From a virus, in IMG/VR virus record IMGVR_UViG_3300034108_002152, positions 1 to 45,284 of that record: DNA of 45,284 nucleotides; one strand, 5' to 3'. Below the pieces are notes generated by a model. The model was not told the DNA's origin. It searched no databases and saw only the letters and a list, made by a program, of their open reading frames with translations. Shown one piece after another: positions 22,381 to 32,633 of the stretch. Position 1 is the stretch's first letter, and each line of letters opens with the position of its first letter. Made by a program: the position numbers and the translations under genes.

Positions 22381-25300
22381 ATGGCTAAAGTTATCACCGA
22401 CGAGAAAATAAAACTATCCATCGAAATCAACGGAAACGCTGCTCAAAAGGATTTAATTGACTTAGAAAAATCAACCCGAAAGTTGTCGGAATCTAATAAA
22501 CAATTACTGCTCGAAAAAAAGCGTTTAGAAAGCCAAGGCAAAAAAGATACTGCGGAATATAAAAGCCTCACAGCATCCATCAAAGCAAACAACCTCGCTA
22601 TTGATGCCAACAAAGAAAAAATGAAAGCCCTCCAAAATCAAATTGGAATTACAGGGCTTACTTTAACACAACTCCGTCAAAAAGCTACTGTTCTTCGTGC
22701 TACACTTTCCAACATGATACCAGGTACCGAAGACTTCCGCCGTTATCAAGCTGAACTAACACAAGTAAATGCCCGAATTGGCGAGTTAACTGGTCGTGCA
22801 GCACAGGCTCGTTTCTCTCTATCATCATTAGCAGATGGATTCAACAGATACCAAGCGTTGGCATTGTCGTTTGTTGCAGCTCTTACAGGAGTCATTCTTT
22901 CTGTTCAAAAAATAATAGACATCAATGGTAAACTTTCCGATGCTCAATCCGATGTTATGAAAACCACCGGCATGACTAAGGATGAAGTGAACGAACTTAC
23001 CAAATCATTCGGAGCACTAAAAACCAGAACCGCACGAATCGAATTATTAGGCCTTGCTACCGAAGCCGGACGATTAGGAATCGAAGGTGTGGCAAACGTG
23101 CAAGCGTTCGTGGAGCAAGCCAATAAAATGAAAGTAGCTTTAGGCGATGATCTTTCCGATGAAGCTATTCGAGAAGTAGGTAAAATGGTAAATGTTTACA
23201 GAGTAGGCGAACAAACGGGCAGAGACTTTGCCGGTTCTATGGATGCTCTTGGTTCTTCCATCAACGAAGTTTCTGCTTCTGGAGCCAACCAAGCCGGATA
23301 TTTGGTTGATTACCTAAAACGTCAAGCAGGTATTGCCGCTCAAGCAAAACTTTCGGCTGCAGACAATATTGGTTATGCTGCAACTTTTGACGAAATTGGT
23401 CAAAGTGTCGAAGTTTCTGCCACAGCCATGAATAAGGTTTGGATGGATATGTTCACCAATCCGGGGCAGTATGCAAAAATTGCTGGAATGTCTATCAAAG
23501 ATTTTAACCAACTCTTGACAACTGATTCCAACGAAGCAATGATTCGGTTCCTAGAAGGATTGAAAGGCAACGATGCCGGATTACAAGCCATGATGGAATC
23601 GTTAAAAGATTTAGAAGTGGGAGGAGCTCGTGGAGTTTCTGCTCTTTCGGCTTTGGCAAACAATACTGAATTGTTACGTAAGCGACAAATAACTTCTAAT
23701 CAAGCATTGATTGAATCTACATCGTTAACCAACGAATACGACATCAAAAATAACAACCTTGCCGCTACACTTGAAAAGCTACAAAAAACAATTGTTGGAA
23801 TGTTCTCTTCCGAAGGATTTGTCAATTGGCTTTCCGGGGCTGTCGATTGGATTGCCAAATTTGTAGGAGCTACCGAAGATGCCGAAGGCTCTGCAACCAA
23901 TTGGAGAAACGGCATCGTAATAACAGCAAAAGTTTTAGCGGTTCTAGCTGCTGCTTTAATCACCAATATAGCTTGGCAAAAATTGGTATTCCTTTGGACC
24001 ACTCGAAACACACAAGCCACTTGGTTGTATAATTTAGGAGTAAAAGCCAGAGCCGTAGCAGAAGGTATTTCAATTGTAGTAACTCAGGCTTATGCAGCAA
24101 TGACCATGTTATTACGTGGTAATATTCTTGGAGCTACACAAGCTCTTCGAGTAATGACGGCTACCATGTTGACAACTCCTTGGGGTTTACTTCTTGCCGG
24201 AATAGCTGCTGTTACTGCGGCCTATTTTCTATTTAGAGATTCTACCGAAAAAGCTACTTTATCTCAAAAAACGTTTGCCAAAATTCAAAGTGAAGTTAAC
24301 TCAGGGGTTAAGGAACAAAGAGAAAATCTTGATTTACTCCTAAAAATTGCTCGTGACCAAAATGAAAGTGATGAAGTTCGATTAAATGCTATCAAAAAAA
24401 TAAAAGCGGAATATCCGGGCTTATTGGATTTCTTGACCTTGGAAAATGTAAACACCGACAAAGTAACTGCCGCTTTAAATCGATACATCACTGCTTTAAA
24501 CAATAAATTAGAATTAGAAGCGGTAGATTCAGAACTAAAAGCATCCAAACAAAGAGCATTGCAAAAAGAAGCAACTGACTTGGATGAATATGGGAAATGG
24601 TATGATGGTTTCGTTAATAAAATTCTAGGAAATCAAGCCGGTGCTACATCTGATAAAGTTACTGAAGCTATCAAACGTCAAAGTACTGACATTGCCAATG
24701 AAACCACTTTACAAGGGGATTTATTGAAAAAACGAGAAGACTTAATGCGTAAAATGTTAGGTTCTGAAGCAGCTACTGTTACGCCAGGTGGAGAAACTCC
24801 GTTACCAACAGGAGAAACGGAAGAACAAAAGAAAGCAAGAGAAAAAGCATCTAAAGAAGCGGAAGATGCTAGAAAAAAACGACTCGAAGAACTTAAAAAA
24901 TCCGCTGAAGAACGTTTAAAAATTGAACGTGAACTAGAGGATGAAATACTCCGCAACATGGACGAGGGCTATAAAAAAGAATGGCAACTCGAACAAACCA
25001 ATTGGACGCGTCGTATAGAAGATTTACAAAACCGTATGGTTCAAGAATCGGAAATCGAAGCAGCTCTCAAAAAATCTAAAAACAGCAAACTTTCTGCGGA
25101 AGAAAGAAACTTCTGGTCAAAACAAGCCGATGCATGGATTACTAATAACGCTCACGTTCAAGGTTTAATTGAAACCGCTGAAAAAACGCATCAAACACGT
25201 TTATCAACCATTCAAGAAAACGCTGCCAGAAAAGAAATTGATACTGACAGACAAAGTTTTGAAGCGAAGAAAGTTTTAATTCAAACCGAGCTTCAGGAAA

Positions 25301-26574
25301 GACTTAATCAAATTGGAATTTCTGAACATGAAAAAGAACGGCTTAAAAAAGAGTATCAACAAAAAGAACTCGACGAAGAAGAAAAATTCCTCAATCAGTT
25401 AATTCAAAAGTTCAACATAATCGTTGGAAAAGGCAAGTTTAATAACTTCGATTTGTCATTACTCACACCTGAACAGGTGGAGCAATTTACTGCGGAAGCT
25501 CAAAAAGTTGGTTTAACGCTTCAGGAATTTATCAATAAAAAGAATGAATTAGCCGGAAAAGGCACACAAGATAGTAGTTTAGAATCTTTAGGCTTGGGCG
25601 GTCAAACTGATATTTTTGGATTTACACCTGAAAATTGGGAAGCATTTTTCAGTCATCTTCAACAAGGTAAACTGGGCATTGAAGATATGGTGTTTGCCGT
25701 TGGTGCTCTTACTAATATGTGGTCGCAGTATTCACAGTTCCTTCAAGCTAACGAAGCTCAGCAAGTTCGTAATTATGAAAAAACAGCAGACCGTAAAAAG
25801 ACTACGCTTAAACGCCAACTTGATACAGGTTTAATTTCTCAAACACAATACAATCGTGCCGTTGAAACACTCGATACCCAGCTAGATAAACGTAAAGCAG
25901 AGATTGAATACAATCAAGCTAAGCGACAAAAAGCGATTTCTATTGCTAATATTATTCGTTCTACTGCGGAAGCTATCATAGGGTTGTGGGCTAATCCTGG
26001 TTATCCAATGGCTATTCCGTTAACGGCTTTAGTTGGAGCAATGGGAGCGTTGCAATTAGCAACGGTCGCAAAAACACCACTACCCGCAAAAGGTTACGAA
26101 GATGGCCTTTATCCAATGGTGAAACGCGAACAAGATGGAAAAATGTTTAAAGCTTCCGGAGGCGTTTCTTCCATGCGTTCGGGCTTATATCGCAAATCAA
26201 CTATTTTAGTTGGCGAAGGTCCAGGCAATCAACCTGAAATGGTGATTGATAAAAAGACCTATGCTCGTATTTCTCCACAAGTACAAGATGCTTTGTTGCG
26301 TGAAATTCGTGGCGTTCGTGGTTTTGAAAGTGGCTACTACGATAAATCAGGCACAATGCAGGTTCCTGTCACGCCATCAACCTCTCCATCAAATAATGAT
26401 AACGGCGGAATGTTAGCCATTGCAGCCGCTATCAATAGAAATTCTGAAATACTTGAAAAAATTGACCGTGAAGGAATCTTGGCAAAAGTATTAGCAAACG
26501 ATTATAAAAGCCTTGAAAACCTTAAAGAAGGAATGGATAAATACAACGAACTTAAATCTAAATCACGAAAATAA
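22381..26574 (+). CDS. Tail tape measure protein, TP901-type (1397 aa)
   Basis: Largest gene. N-terminal coiled coil (about 15-150), the TP901-like core with DAQSDVMKTTGMTKDEVNEL at about 193-212 and following, hydrophobic segments at about 515-535, 560-625 (tail-tip insertion and membrane-active part), a long coiled coil at about 790-1010, a further hydrophobic pair about 1180-1225, and a Gly-rich end (LVGEGPGNQPEMVID). Length sets tail length; at roughly 0.15 nm per residue it would give a tail of about 200 nm. First gene of the tail operon, behind late promoter E. Confidence 0.9.
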   Translation: MAKVITDEKIKLSIEINGNAAQKDLIDLEKSTRKLSESNKQLLLEKKRLESQGKKDTAEYKSLTASIKANNLAIDANKEKMKALQNQIGITGLTLTQLRQKATVLRATLSNMIPGTEDFRRYQAELTQVNARIGELTGRAAQARFSLSSLADGFNRYQALALSFVAALTGVILSVQKIIDINGKLSDAQSDVMKTTGMTKDEVNELTKSFGALKTRTARIELLGLATEAGRLGIEGVANVQAFVEQANKMKVALGDDLSDEAIREVGKMVNVYRVGEQTGRDFAGSMDALGSSINEVSASGANQAGYLVDYLKRQAGIAAQAKLSAADNIGYAATFDEIGQSVEVSATAMNKVWMDMFTNPGQYAKIAGMSIKDFNQLLTTDSNEAMIRFLEGLKGNDAGLQAMMESLKDLEVGGARGVSALSALANNTELLRKRQITSNQALIESTSLTNEYDIKNNNLAATLEKLQKTIVGMFSSEGFVNWLSGAVDWIAKFVGATEDAEGSATNWRNGIVITAKVLAVLAAALITNIAWQKLVFLWTTRNTQATWLYNLGVKARAVAEGISIVVTQAYAAMTMLLRGNILGATQALRVMTATMLTTPWGLLLAGIAAVTAAYFLFRDSTEKATLSQKTFAKIQSEVNSGVKEQRENLDLLLKIARDQNESDEVRLNAIKKIKAEYPGLLDFLTLENVNTDKVTAALNRYITALNNKLELEAVDSELKASKQRALQKEATDLDEYGKWYDGFVNKILGNQAGATSDKVTEAIKRQSTDIANETTLQGDLLKKREDLMRKMLGSEAATVTPGGETPLPTGETEEQKKAREKASKEAEDARKKRLEELKKSAEERLKIERELEDEILRNMDEGYKKEWQLEQTNWTRRIEDLQNRMVQESEIEAALKKSKNSKLSAEERNFWSKQADAWITNNAHVQGLIETAEKTHQTRLSTIQENAARKEIDTDRQSFEAKKVLIQTELQERLNQIGISEHEKERLKKEYQQKELDEEEKFLNQLIQKFNIIVGKGKFNNFDLSLLTPEQVEQFTAEAQKVGLTLQEFINKKNELAGKGTQDSSLESLGLGGQTDIFGFTPENWEAFFSHLQQGKLGIEDMVFAVGALTNMWSQYSQFLQANEAQQVRNYEKTADRKKTTLKRQLDTGLISQTQYNRAVETLDTQLDKRKAEIEYNQAKRQKAISIANIIRSTAEAIIGLWANPGYPMAIPLTALVGAMGALQLATVAKTPLPAKGYEDGLYPMVKREQDGKMFKASGGVSSMRSGLYRKSTILVGEGPGNQPEMVIDKKTYARISPQVQDALLREIRGVRGFESGYYDKSGTMQVPVTPSTSPSNNDNGGMLAIAAAINRNSEILEKIDREGILAKVLANDYKSLENLKEGMDKYNELKSKSRK

Positions 26575-26972
26575 TGAGTTATACTACTGACCAAATATTC
26601 GAAAGTCCTGCCGCTAATTCTTTTGCCGATATTCTATTGTATGAATTAGCGAAGTATTTAGAGTTAACCGAAATCTTTCTAACTACCAACGAAGTAATGG
26701 TATTGTCAGGCAAAGCAGCTGCTATTCTTCAAGGAGAAACAGATTCGCCTCTGAAAAATATTATTTTCGTCATTACGGAACAGGAATTGCTTGACTTTTT
26801 CAAAAAAGCAACTTCTATTCCTGCCCGACGAGCTTCTTATAAAAATAAAGTATTGTTTTATACCACCGATGCTTACTTCGAAATACACTTATTCACCGAA
26901 ACGTTAAATAGGGTGACCTATGAAACTATCGTACTTCAATTAGACACTGACATCCCAACTAATCTTTTATAA
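26574..26972 (+). CDS. Hypothetical tail-operon protein (132 aa)
   Basis: Starts at the last base of the tape-measure stop codon. Alpha/beta protein; the stretch VMVLSGKAAAILQGETDSPL at about 42-61 followed by IIFVITEQELLDFF faintly recalls nucleotidyltransferase-like folds, but the acidic catalytic pair is not evident. Position between the tape measure and tail-tip genes suggests tail assembly. Confidence 0.6.
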   Translation: MSYTTDQIFESPAANSFADILLYELAKYLELTEIFLTTNEVMVLSGKAAAILQGETDSPLKNIIFVITEQELLDFFKKATSIPARRASYKNKVLFYTTDAYFEIHLFTETLNRVTYETIVLQLDTDIPTNLL

Positions 26973-26974
26973 TT

Positions 26975-29149
26975 ATGCAATTAGATATCAACCAAGCAAA
27001 CACCGAAACTTCTAACGAAGTTGAGTTTCAATCCTGGTCGCCTATTCCGGCTATTACTTATTATTACTATAACACGAATGTTCCTGCAGGTGTGCCAACA
27101 CCTTTTTCAATTATTCACAATATCAAGGATGTCATCGGAACACCTCTTGCTGTTGGATATAATTCTTTTAAAATGGAAGTGAACCGTTACGGATATCAAA
27201 ATAGTACACCAACTTGGTTTAGAACAGATGTGCTTGTTTCAAACGTATCAGTTGACACAGTGATTCCATTAGAAAACGGGATGCAATACACCAGTAATCA
27301 TCAACTTTTGAATTTTACGTTTCTTTCTCCGGGTACTTATTCCGCATTCATGCAGTTCAAGATTTATGGACGTAAACCTCTTTTCAATACATGGCACTTA
27401 ATCGAAACTCATATTCATGAAATCAGATTAATTGTAAGCAACGAACTTTTCACTGTAAGTCCGAGCAATTTAAATTTTGTTCACTATGCTCCAACGCTTC
27501 CAATGGCTTCTAAAGAATTGACAGTTTCCGGTCCAACAACTTGGAATTTATATGTTCCTTCAAAATTCACACTTTCAACTGCTGAAAGTGGTGTTACTAT
27601 TTCAACTCTTCCGGGAACATTTAGCGGAACTGTGGCTACTTCCTCCGGAACAAAGGTATTAGTCATCGCTTTATCAGAAGATTTCAATGATGATCCACCA
27701 CCATCAACACTTCCTGGTGTATTTCTTTTGACAAAAGACACAACGGTTTTAAAAACAGTTCCTTTTTTCATAAATTTATTATCAATTGACGAATATTTTT
27801 CCATTGATCCTTCAGAACTGTTCTTTTCTGCCGTTAAAGGTTTCTCTGAGCCGGAAGTTTTATTTGTTGAAGCAAATTCTATTTCAAACGATATCACATT
27901 TACGTGTTCTCCTTGGCTTATTGTTACCGCTGGACAAAAAGAAATAGAAGGCGTGCTTAAAGATGGTTTCTATGTAACGCCAATTTCAACTGTGAATATG
28001 ATTGCCGGAAATTACAATGGTTTCATTGATTTCATGTCAACCATCGAAGCAGAAGATTATACAATTAGTGTAGCGGTTTTTTACGAGTTAATCGGTTTTA
28101 TTACTTCACCGTACAACCAGGATAAAGCGTTTACGTTAGATAATAAAATGTATAAATTAACTACCGAATCTAGCAACAGTTATTTTGAGGTGGTTCAAAC
28201 AATCAAAACCTTTGATTTTTTCACCGATGTGGAAAAAGAAACCATCATTCCTGAAAAGCATCCTTTGTTTAATCGAAATACGGAGTTCAACGCATCATTA
28301 CGGATTCATCGTTTGATGTCAAGATTTGAAAAACCAAACGATAATTATTACCAATACATTCCGGCTGAATTAGTAATGTCCGTAAAAGAACGGGCAATAC
28401 TTGACGACGAAGTAATTCAGGAAACTGTCTTACCGATTCAAAAATTTGTAGCAGGATTAAGCGATAATGTCACGGTTCCGTTTTCATTTTTAGATATGAA
28501 TCCAAACATTCGAAGAGTAACAAAATCGTCTTATTTATATTTGAATTTGCTTCTGCCTAATGAGCCTGTTTCATTGGAAATCTATAAAAACAACATCCTT
28601 ACATCAACGGTGGTTCTTCCGGTGTCGCTTGGTAAAATCGTTTCTTATAAAGTAGATTTCTCTGCGTTTAACCAGGGCGATGTGATTAAGTATAAATTAG
28701 GAAGCCTGTTTCCTTCTTTTGGACAAGATGTGTCTAAAAGTTTTGCCGTATTTCCCGAAGGAAGATACAGCAATCATGTGATTTGGGAAGATGAATTTTT
28801 ATTGCAATCGGTTCTTGAGTGTACCGGTAGTTTTAATTTGAAAACAGATTTGCAATTCACTTCGCAAAAAACATTCAAAAACTTAGTAGAAGTCTTGAAT
28901 CATTTGGAAGTCATCAAAGAATCAAAGTTTACAATTTCCACCGGATGGATAATGAAAAATGACCAAATAACAATTGAAAGTTTGATGTCAACCAAACGAG
29001 CTTGGATGGCTCTTCCAAACAACCAATTTATTGAATTACGTCCTCTCAGTAAGTCAATCATAAATATTGACAGTGAACGTGAACTGATTGATTATACTAT
29101 TGAATTTCAAATAAACCGAACTAACAATGCGAAAACTTATTCATTCTAA
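26975..29149 (+). CDS. Tail-tip / distal tail structural protein (724 aa)
   Basis: Large beta-rich protein without enzymatic motifs. Residues about 150-380 hold repeated Ig/BACON-like beta segments (pattern F-x-V-S-P-S-N-L-N-F and SIDPSELFFSA, each followed by ~80 residues), and the C-terminal half is mixed. BACON-like domains in phage tails are usually linked to mucin or glycan binding. It follows the tape measure gene by one gene and overlaps the next by 23 nt, the usual place of distal tail proteins. Confidence 0.65.
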   Translation: MQLDINQANTETSNEVEFQSWSPIPAITYYYYNTNVPAGVPTPFSIIHNIKDVIGTPLAVGYNSFKMEVNRYGYQNSTPTWFRTDVLVSNVSVDTVIPLENGMQYTSNHQLLNFTFLSPGTYSAFMQFKIYGRKPLFNTWHLIETHIHEIRLIVSNELFTVSPSNLNFVHYAPTLPMASKELTVSGPTTWNLYVPSKFTLSTAESGVTISTLPGTFSGTVATSSGTKVLVIALSEDFNDDPPPSTLPGVFLLTKDTTVLKTVPFFINLLSIDEYFSIDPSELFFSAVKGFSEPEVLFVEANSISNDITFTCSPWLIVTAGQKEIEGVLKDGFYVTPISTVNMIAGNYNGFIDFMSTIEAEDYTISVAVFYELIGFITSPYNQDKAFTLDNKMYKLTTESSNSYFEVVQTIKTFDFFTDVEKETIIPEKHPLFNRNTEFNASLRIHRLMSRFEKPNDNYYQYIPAELVMSVKERAILDDEVIQETVLPIQKFVAGLSDNVTVPFSFLDMNPNIRRVTKSSYLYLNLLLPNEPVSLEIYKNNILTSTVVLPVSLGKIVSYKVDFSAFNQGDVIKYKLGSLFPSFGQDVSKSFAVFPEGRYSNHVIWEDEFLLQSVLECTGSFNLKTDLQFTSQKTFKNLVEVLNHLEVIKESKFTISTGWIMKNDQITIESLMSTKRAWMALPNNQFIELRPLSKSIINIDSERELIDYTIEFQINRTNNAKTYSF

Positions 29150-30956
29150 TTTTGAGTTAGATATCAGTGGTTATAAAATAACAGACACCGAAGAGAATCC
29201 GTGGTTCTTGGATGAAATTCCGTTGAAGTTTACATTTCCGTTTGAAATCGATTTGAACGACGAAAACGACCGCAATTTTGGTTTCATTTCCTCCTATTTA
29301 AATCAACCGGAAACAATTTACCCGTTGATTTTTTCCAATGGCGACCAAATGGAAGAAGCAGAATTGGAACTGGAGGAACTTACCGGAACAAGATTAAATG
29401 CAACCCTAACCTACGGATTAGAACAGTTGCCATCGTGGGACAAAAAGTTATCGGAATTGCCATTGGATAACTTTGATTTAGTGGGCGAAACCATTTACGA
29501 ACATGCCAAAGATATTATTTCGCAAACATGGCCGGATGTAAACTATAATTTTCCGCAAATTCATATCGACACAATTGATTCTGAAGAAGAGAATTGGCTC
29601 GATTTTGAGGGAAGAATCAACAACTATAACGGAACAAGCTTTCCGGCGAACTATGTTGATCCTATTGAATATACTCCAGTCAACAAAACCATTCTTCAAC
29701 CATTGCCATATTGGTTGCACATTTTAATCAAAGGATTTGAATTAGCGGGTTTAACTTTGGTTGGCGATATTTTAACGGATGCTCGTTTGCTTAAAAAATG
29801 TGTCTACACCCCAAAAGAATATTTTGTTAAACGGGAAAACCCTGAATTGGGAACGCTACTTTATGGTCAAGATTACGAAAGTATTATTCACTCGGGCGGA
29901 TATGGTGAGTTTGGCGAATACGAAGTAATCATTGATGTAAATATTTGGGGAAAATTCAATTTATTAGGAGTCATCAATACCTTATCCGGTGGCTTTGGTT
30001 CTGGTGCTCCTGCTCCTGAAGCACAGATTTATTTCAACGGAACAAATATTTGGTCGTCTCCCGGAACGTTAGGAGGTGAAAACAATATGGATGTAGATGT
30101 GATTTTTACTTCTAATGAAACCGACCCTAATGAATTGCGAATTTGGTGTCGTTCAAAAGTAGTGACGGATTATACTATTTTTGATCTTCAACTATTGCCG
30201 TTGGAATTGTACGATAGCGAAGGAGATTCCATTCCAACCATCATCAACGAAAATAAAGTTGATTTAACCAAGGCCGTGCCTGACGTTACTTTTGGAGAAT
30301 TTGTAAAAGCAACTTTGAATTGGTACAATTATGATTATGTTATTGATGGCGAAAAAGTAACTATGAATTTGGTAGAATCAGAAATCAATTATGATAATGC
30401 ATTTGACTTATCAGCTTTTGAAGTCAAAGAACCATCACGCCGATTCAGAAAAAACTATTCTTATTATTTGAAATTTGCAGAAGCAACGAATGATTTCGGC
30501 TATATATTTGAACAAGTATTTCAATCAAACGATGGTGTTTTCTATAGTGGTTTTAAAACGGACGAGAAAACTTCCACAATTGAAATCAATGCCTTGCCAT
30601 TACCTTTGTTAGAACGAAAAGGAATTACAACAGCTCATGGCTTTGAAACGTCAGACACTAAAATATATGCCGTTATTTATGACGGATTGACAAACAATTT
30701 AAATTTAGCCAAATCTTCTGAAGAAATTCTGTTGCCGGCGGTTCATGCCACCAATTGGCAGAAATGGTTTGATTTCAGAATCAATGCACAAGAATTCAAA
30801 TGGCCGTTCAAAGCTTTTTTTGAACAACTGATAGGACTAAAGGCAAAGGGGAAAGTCTTTGCCTATGGCCGCTATCACATTGTGAAGAGAATTCAAAAAA
30901 CCGAAATCAAGCCGGAGCTGTATGAGATTGAAATTGAAACAGAGACTATGCCTTAA
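29127..30956 (+). CDS. Tail-tip / baseplate hub-like protein (609 aa)
   Basis: Large structural protein starting FELDISGYKITDTEENPWFLD. N-terminal ~110 residues form a beta domain typical of tail hub proteins that bind the previous protein; residues about 270-380 hold a jelly-roll-like domain (PAPEAQIYFNGTNIW and following); the C-terminus is a second hub-like beta domain. It is the last gene of the tail operon and converges with the integrase gene, overlapping it by 11 nt, with no visible terminator between. Confidence 0.65.
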   Translation: MRKLIHSNFELDISGYKITDTEENPWFLDEIPLKFTFPFEIDLNDENDRNFGFISSYLNQPETIYPLIFSNGDQMEEAELELEELTGTRLNATLTYGLEQLPSWDKKLSELPLDNFDLVGETIYEHAKDIISQTWPDVNYNFPQIHIDTIDSEEENWLDFEGRINNYNGTSFPANYVDPIEYTPVNKTILQPLPYWLHILIKGFELAGLTLVGDILTDARLLKKCVYTPKEYFVKRENPELGTLLYGQDYESIIHSGGYGEFGEYEVIIDVNIWGKFNLLGVINTLSGGFGSGAPAPEAQIYFNGTNIWSSPGTLGGENNMDVDVIFTSNETDPNELRIWCRSKVVTDYTIFDLQLLPLELYDSEGDSIPTIINENKVDLTKAVPDVTFGEFVKATLNWYNYDYVIDGEKVTMNLVESEINYDNAFDLSAFEVKEPSRRFRKNYSYYLKFAEATNDFGYIFEQVFQSNDGVFYSGFKTDEKTSTIEINALPLPLLERKGITTAHGFETSDTKIYAVIYDGLTNNLNLAKSSEEILLPAVHATNWQKWFDFRINAQEFKWPFKAFFEQLIGLKAKGKVFAYGRYHIVKRIQKTEIKPELYEIEIETETMP

Positions 30957-32076
30957 ACATGTTATCCAATAAAAAAAGTTCTTTATTGGCATCTTCTTGA
31001 ATAATATGTGTGTAAATCATAGTGTGTTTAACGTTGGTGTGCCCTAATAACTGTTGTAATAATTCTAACTTGCTTCCTGATCGGAGCATCATAGTAGCAA
31101 AAGTATGACGGGCACAATGGAAAGAAATTCGTTTCGGAATCCCCAACGTTAGCATTATCCGTTTAATTTGACGATTCAATTCCTCGTTAGTATATTTTTT
31201 TTCGAACAGTTCCGGGCAATGTTCAAGGATTCTTTTAGCCGTTTCATTTAAGGATAGAATTTTATCCTTATTTCCTTTAACCATAATCAGCGAGAATTCA
31301 TTATTTTGAAAATCCTTTCTTTTTAATCGTTGGATATTTGAAATTCGCAATCCGGTCATGCAGCCAAAAAGAAAGTAACCCAAAACAATTTTATTGGTTT
31401 CATTAATAAAGTCAGAGAAATAAAATTTCATGGCTTTCTTGAGTTCTGCTTCATTTAGGTATTCACGATTACCCGTTGTTTTTCCTGGTTTAAGTTCGTC
31501 CAAATCAAACCGTAATCGAATGCCCGATTTTTGAGCAATCCGAAGAAACTTTTTGATTGCTCTAAGATTGGTTGAAATAGTAACTTCATTATTTTTCTTG
31601 ACGTTTTTTAACCACAACCGATAATTTTTAAACCAGGTTAAATCCATTTCATGAAATGGAATATAATCTTTGTATTCCCGTATTTTATTTAAAATACTTT
31701 TCAAAATCCGAACACGTCCGGCTCCTAAACTACTTTCTAATTTCAAGGATTCCTCATAAAACGAAATAAAATTGATTCTGGAGAGGTTGTTTAGAAACTC
31801 TTTCTTAATCAATTCCGGTGTCGCATAAATATCGGTTAATCGAAAAGCAATCTTTATATCATGGAGTTTAGATTCAATTTTGTCCAATACAAGATTCTGA
31901 TCACTAAGTTCTTTTGTGATTGGTTTGATTCGCTGTTTATCCGTTAACCAATTTTTAGGATGAACATGAATACCGGTGTTTATAAATTCTCTGGTTCCAT
32001 TTCCGGTGATGTGAATATAGATAGGATGCATTCCATCTTTATTCAAATCTTTTCTAAGTTTAAAGGAGGTGTTCAT
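30946..32076 (-). CDS. int: Tyrosine-recombinase integrase (376 aa)
   Basis: Bacteroidota-type phage integrase. Start at 32076 gives the typical N-terminus MNTSFKLRKDLNKDG with an arm-binding domain, then a SAM-like core-binding domain at about 100-190 and the catalytic domain at about 205-376. Catalytic residues: Arg244 in TGLRISNIQRL, Lys267 or Lys270, His320 and Arg323 in SFHCARHTFAT, His346 in LLGHTNVKHT, nucleophile Tyr355 in MIYTHI. A further 38 codons upstream are open but contain the CGTATCAA repeats and look non-coding. It would integrate and excise the phage at attP/attB. Confidence 0.9.
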   Translation of the reverse strand: MNTSFKLRKDLNKDGMHPIYIHITGNGTREFINTGIHVHPKNWLTDKQRIKPITKELSDQNLVLDKIESKLHDIKIAFRLTDIYATPELIKKEFLNNLSRINFISFYEESLKLESSLGAGRVRILKSILNKIREYKDYIPFHEMDLTWFKNYRLWLKNVKKNNEVTISTNLRAIKKFLRIAQKSGIRLRFDLDELKPGKTTGNREYLNEAELKKAMKFYFSDFINETNKIVLGYFLFGCMTGLRISNIQRLKRKDFQNNEFSLIMVKGNKDKILSLNETAKRILEHCPELFEKKYTNEELNRQIKRIMLTLGIPKRISFHCARHTFATMMLRSGSKLELLQQLLGHTNVKHTMIYTHIIQEDANKELFLLDNMFKA

Positions 32077-32078
32077 TT

Positions 32079-32117
32079 TTGATACGTAATTTTTGTGCGT
32101 ATCAAGGAGCGTATCAA
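32079..32117. repeat. Three CGTATCAA octamers upstream of the integrase
   Basis: TTGATACG (32079-32086, inverted), CGTATCAA (32098-32105) and CGTATCAA (32110-32117) lie directly in front of the integrase start. The outer copies form an 11-bp inverted repeat with flanking A/T. They may be arm-type sites for integrase or excisionase, or operators for self-control of int. Confidence 0.6.
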
Positions 32118-32221
32118 AAATAAGCTCGGTCTTAATTAAATTCATCTGTATTAGGTATTTAAAGTTTATAGTATTCCCTGTGTTTATCACACGTAATACA
32201 CTAATACAGATGATTCTCTCT

Positions 32222-32275
32222 TAATTTCGTGACCTCGACTGGATTCAACTACTCCTTCAATACCGCGGGTTTACA
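32222..32275. other. Candidate attP region with tRNA-3'-end-like sequence
   Basis: A GC-richer island in AT-rich DNA between int and the repressor gene. On the minus strand it reads GAATCCAGTCGAGGTCACGA, which resembles the 3' half of a T-arm plus acceptor stem of a tRNA; the 5' T-stem is not conserved, as expected if only the shared core is kept. Inference only; no host sequence is available to compare. Confidence 0.35.
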
Positions 32276-32295
32276 ATGTTTTCGTCTCAATTTCG

Positions 32296-32604
32296 TTACA
32301 AAATTGCTTTGAGGGCTTCTAGTTTTGACTGTATTTCTTCAATCATTTTAAGAGCATTCCCATAATTTTCTTGTGGTTTTCTCATCAAGTTTTGTTCTGG
32401 TTTGTCTTCTTCTACCAAATGTTTAATATCTGCTTCAGGAAAGTATTTGATAATTTTCTGAATAAATGTATGAGAAATCGAGTCGGTGTTTAAATACCTT
32501 GAAATCATACTTACACTGTATCCATCCATTTTTGCAGATATCTCTTTGTTGTTCAAACCTTTTTCAATGTAGAAAAACTGTTTAGCTTTTTTTGAAAATC
32601 CCAT
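32296..32604 (-). CDS. HTH repressor of lysogeny, candidate (102 aa)
   Basis: Small protein with a helix-turn-helix at about residues 15-50 (GLNNKEISAKMDGYSVSMIS) and a C-terminal coiled helix (ALKMIEEIQSKLEALKAIL) for dimerisation. It is transcribed leftward, divergent from the Cro-like gene at 32726, across a control region with repeated TTACTTA-type operators. This is the normal layout of an immunity switch. There is no LexA-like peptidase domain, so induction would not be by RecA-driven self-cleavage. Confidence 0.65.
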   Translation of the reverse strand: MGFSKKAKQFFYIEKGLNNKEISAKMDGYSVSMISRYLNTDSISHTFIQKIIKYFPEADIKHLVEEDKPEQNLMRKPQENYGNALKMIEEIQSKLEALKAIL

Positions 32605-32633
32605 AGTTCTTAATTTAGAATTAGTATAAATTG

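Noticed and set aside
32077-32190. 38-codon N-terminal extension of the integrase
   Set aside because: The family N-terminus begins at MNTSFKLRKD; the extension is encoded by the CGTATCAA repeat region.
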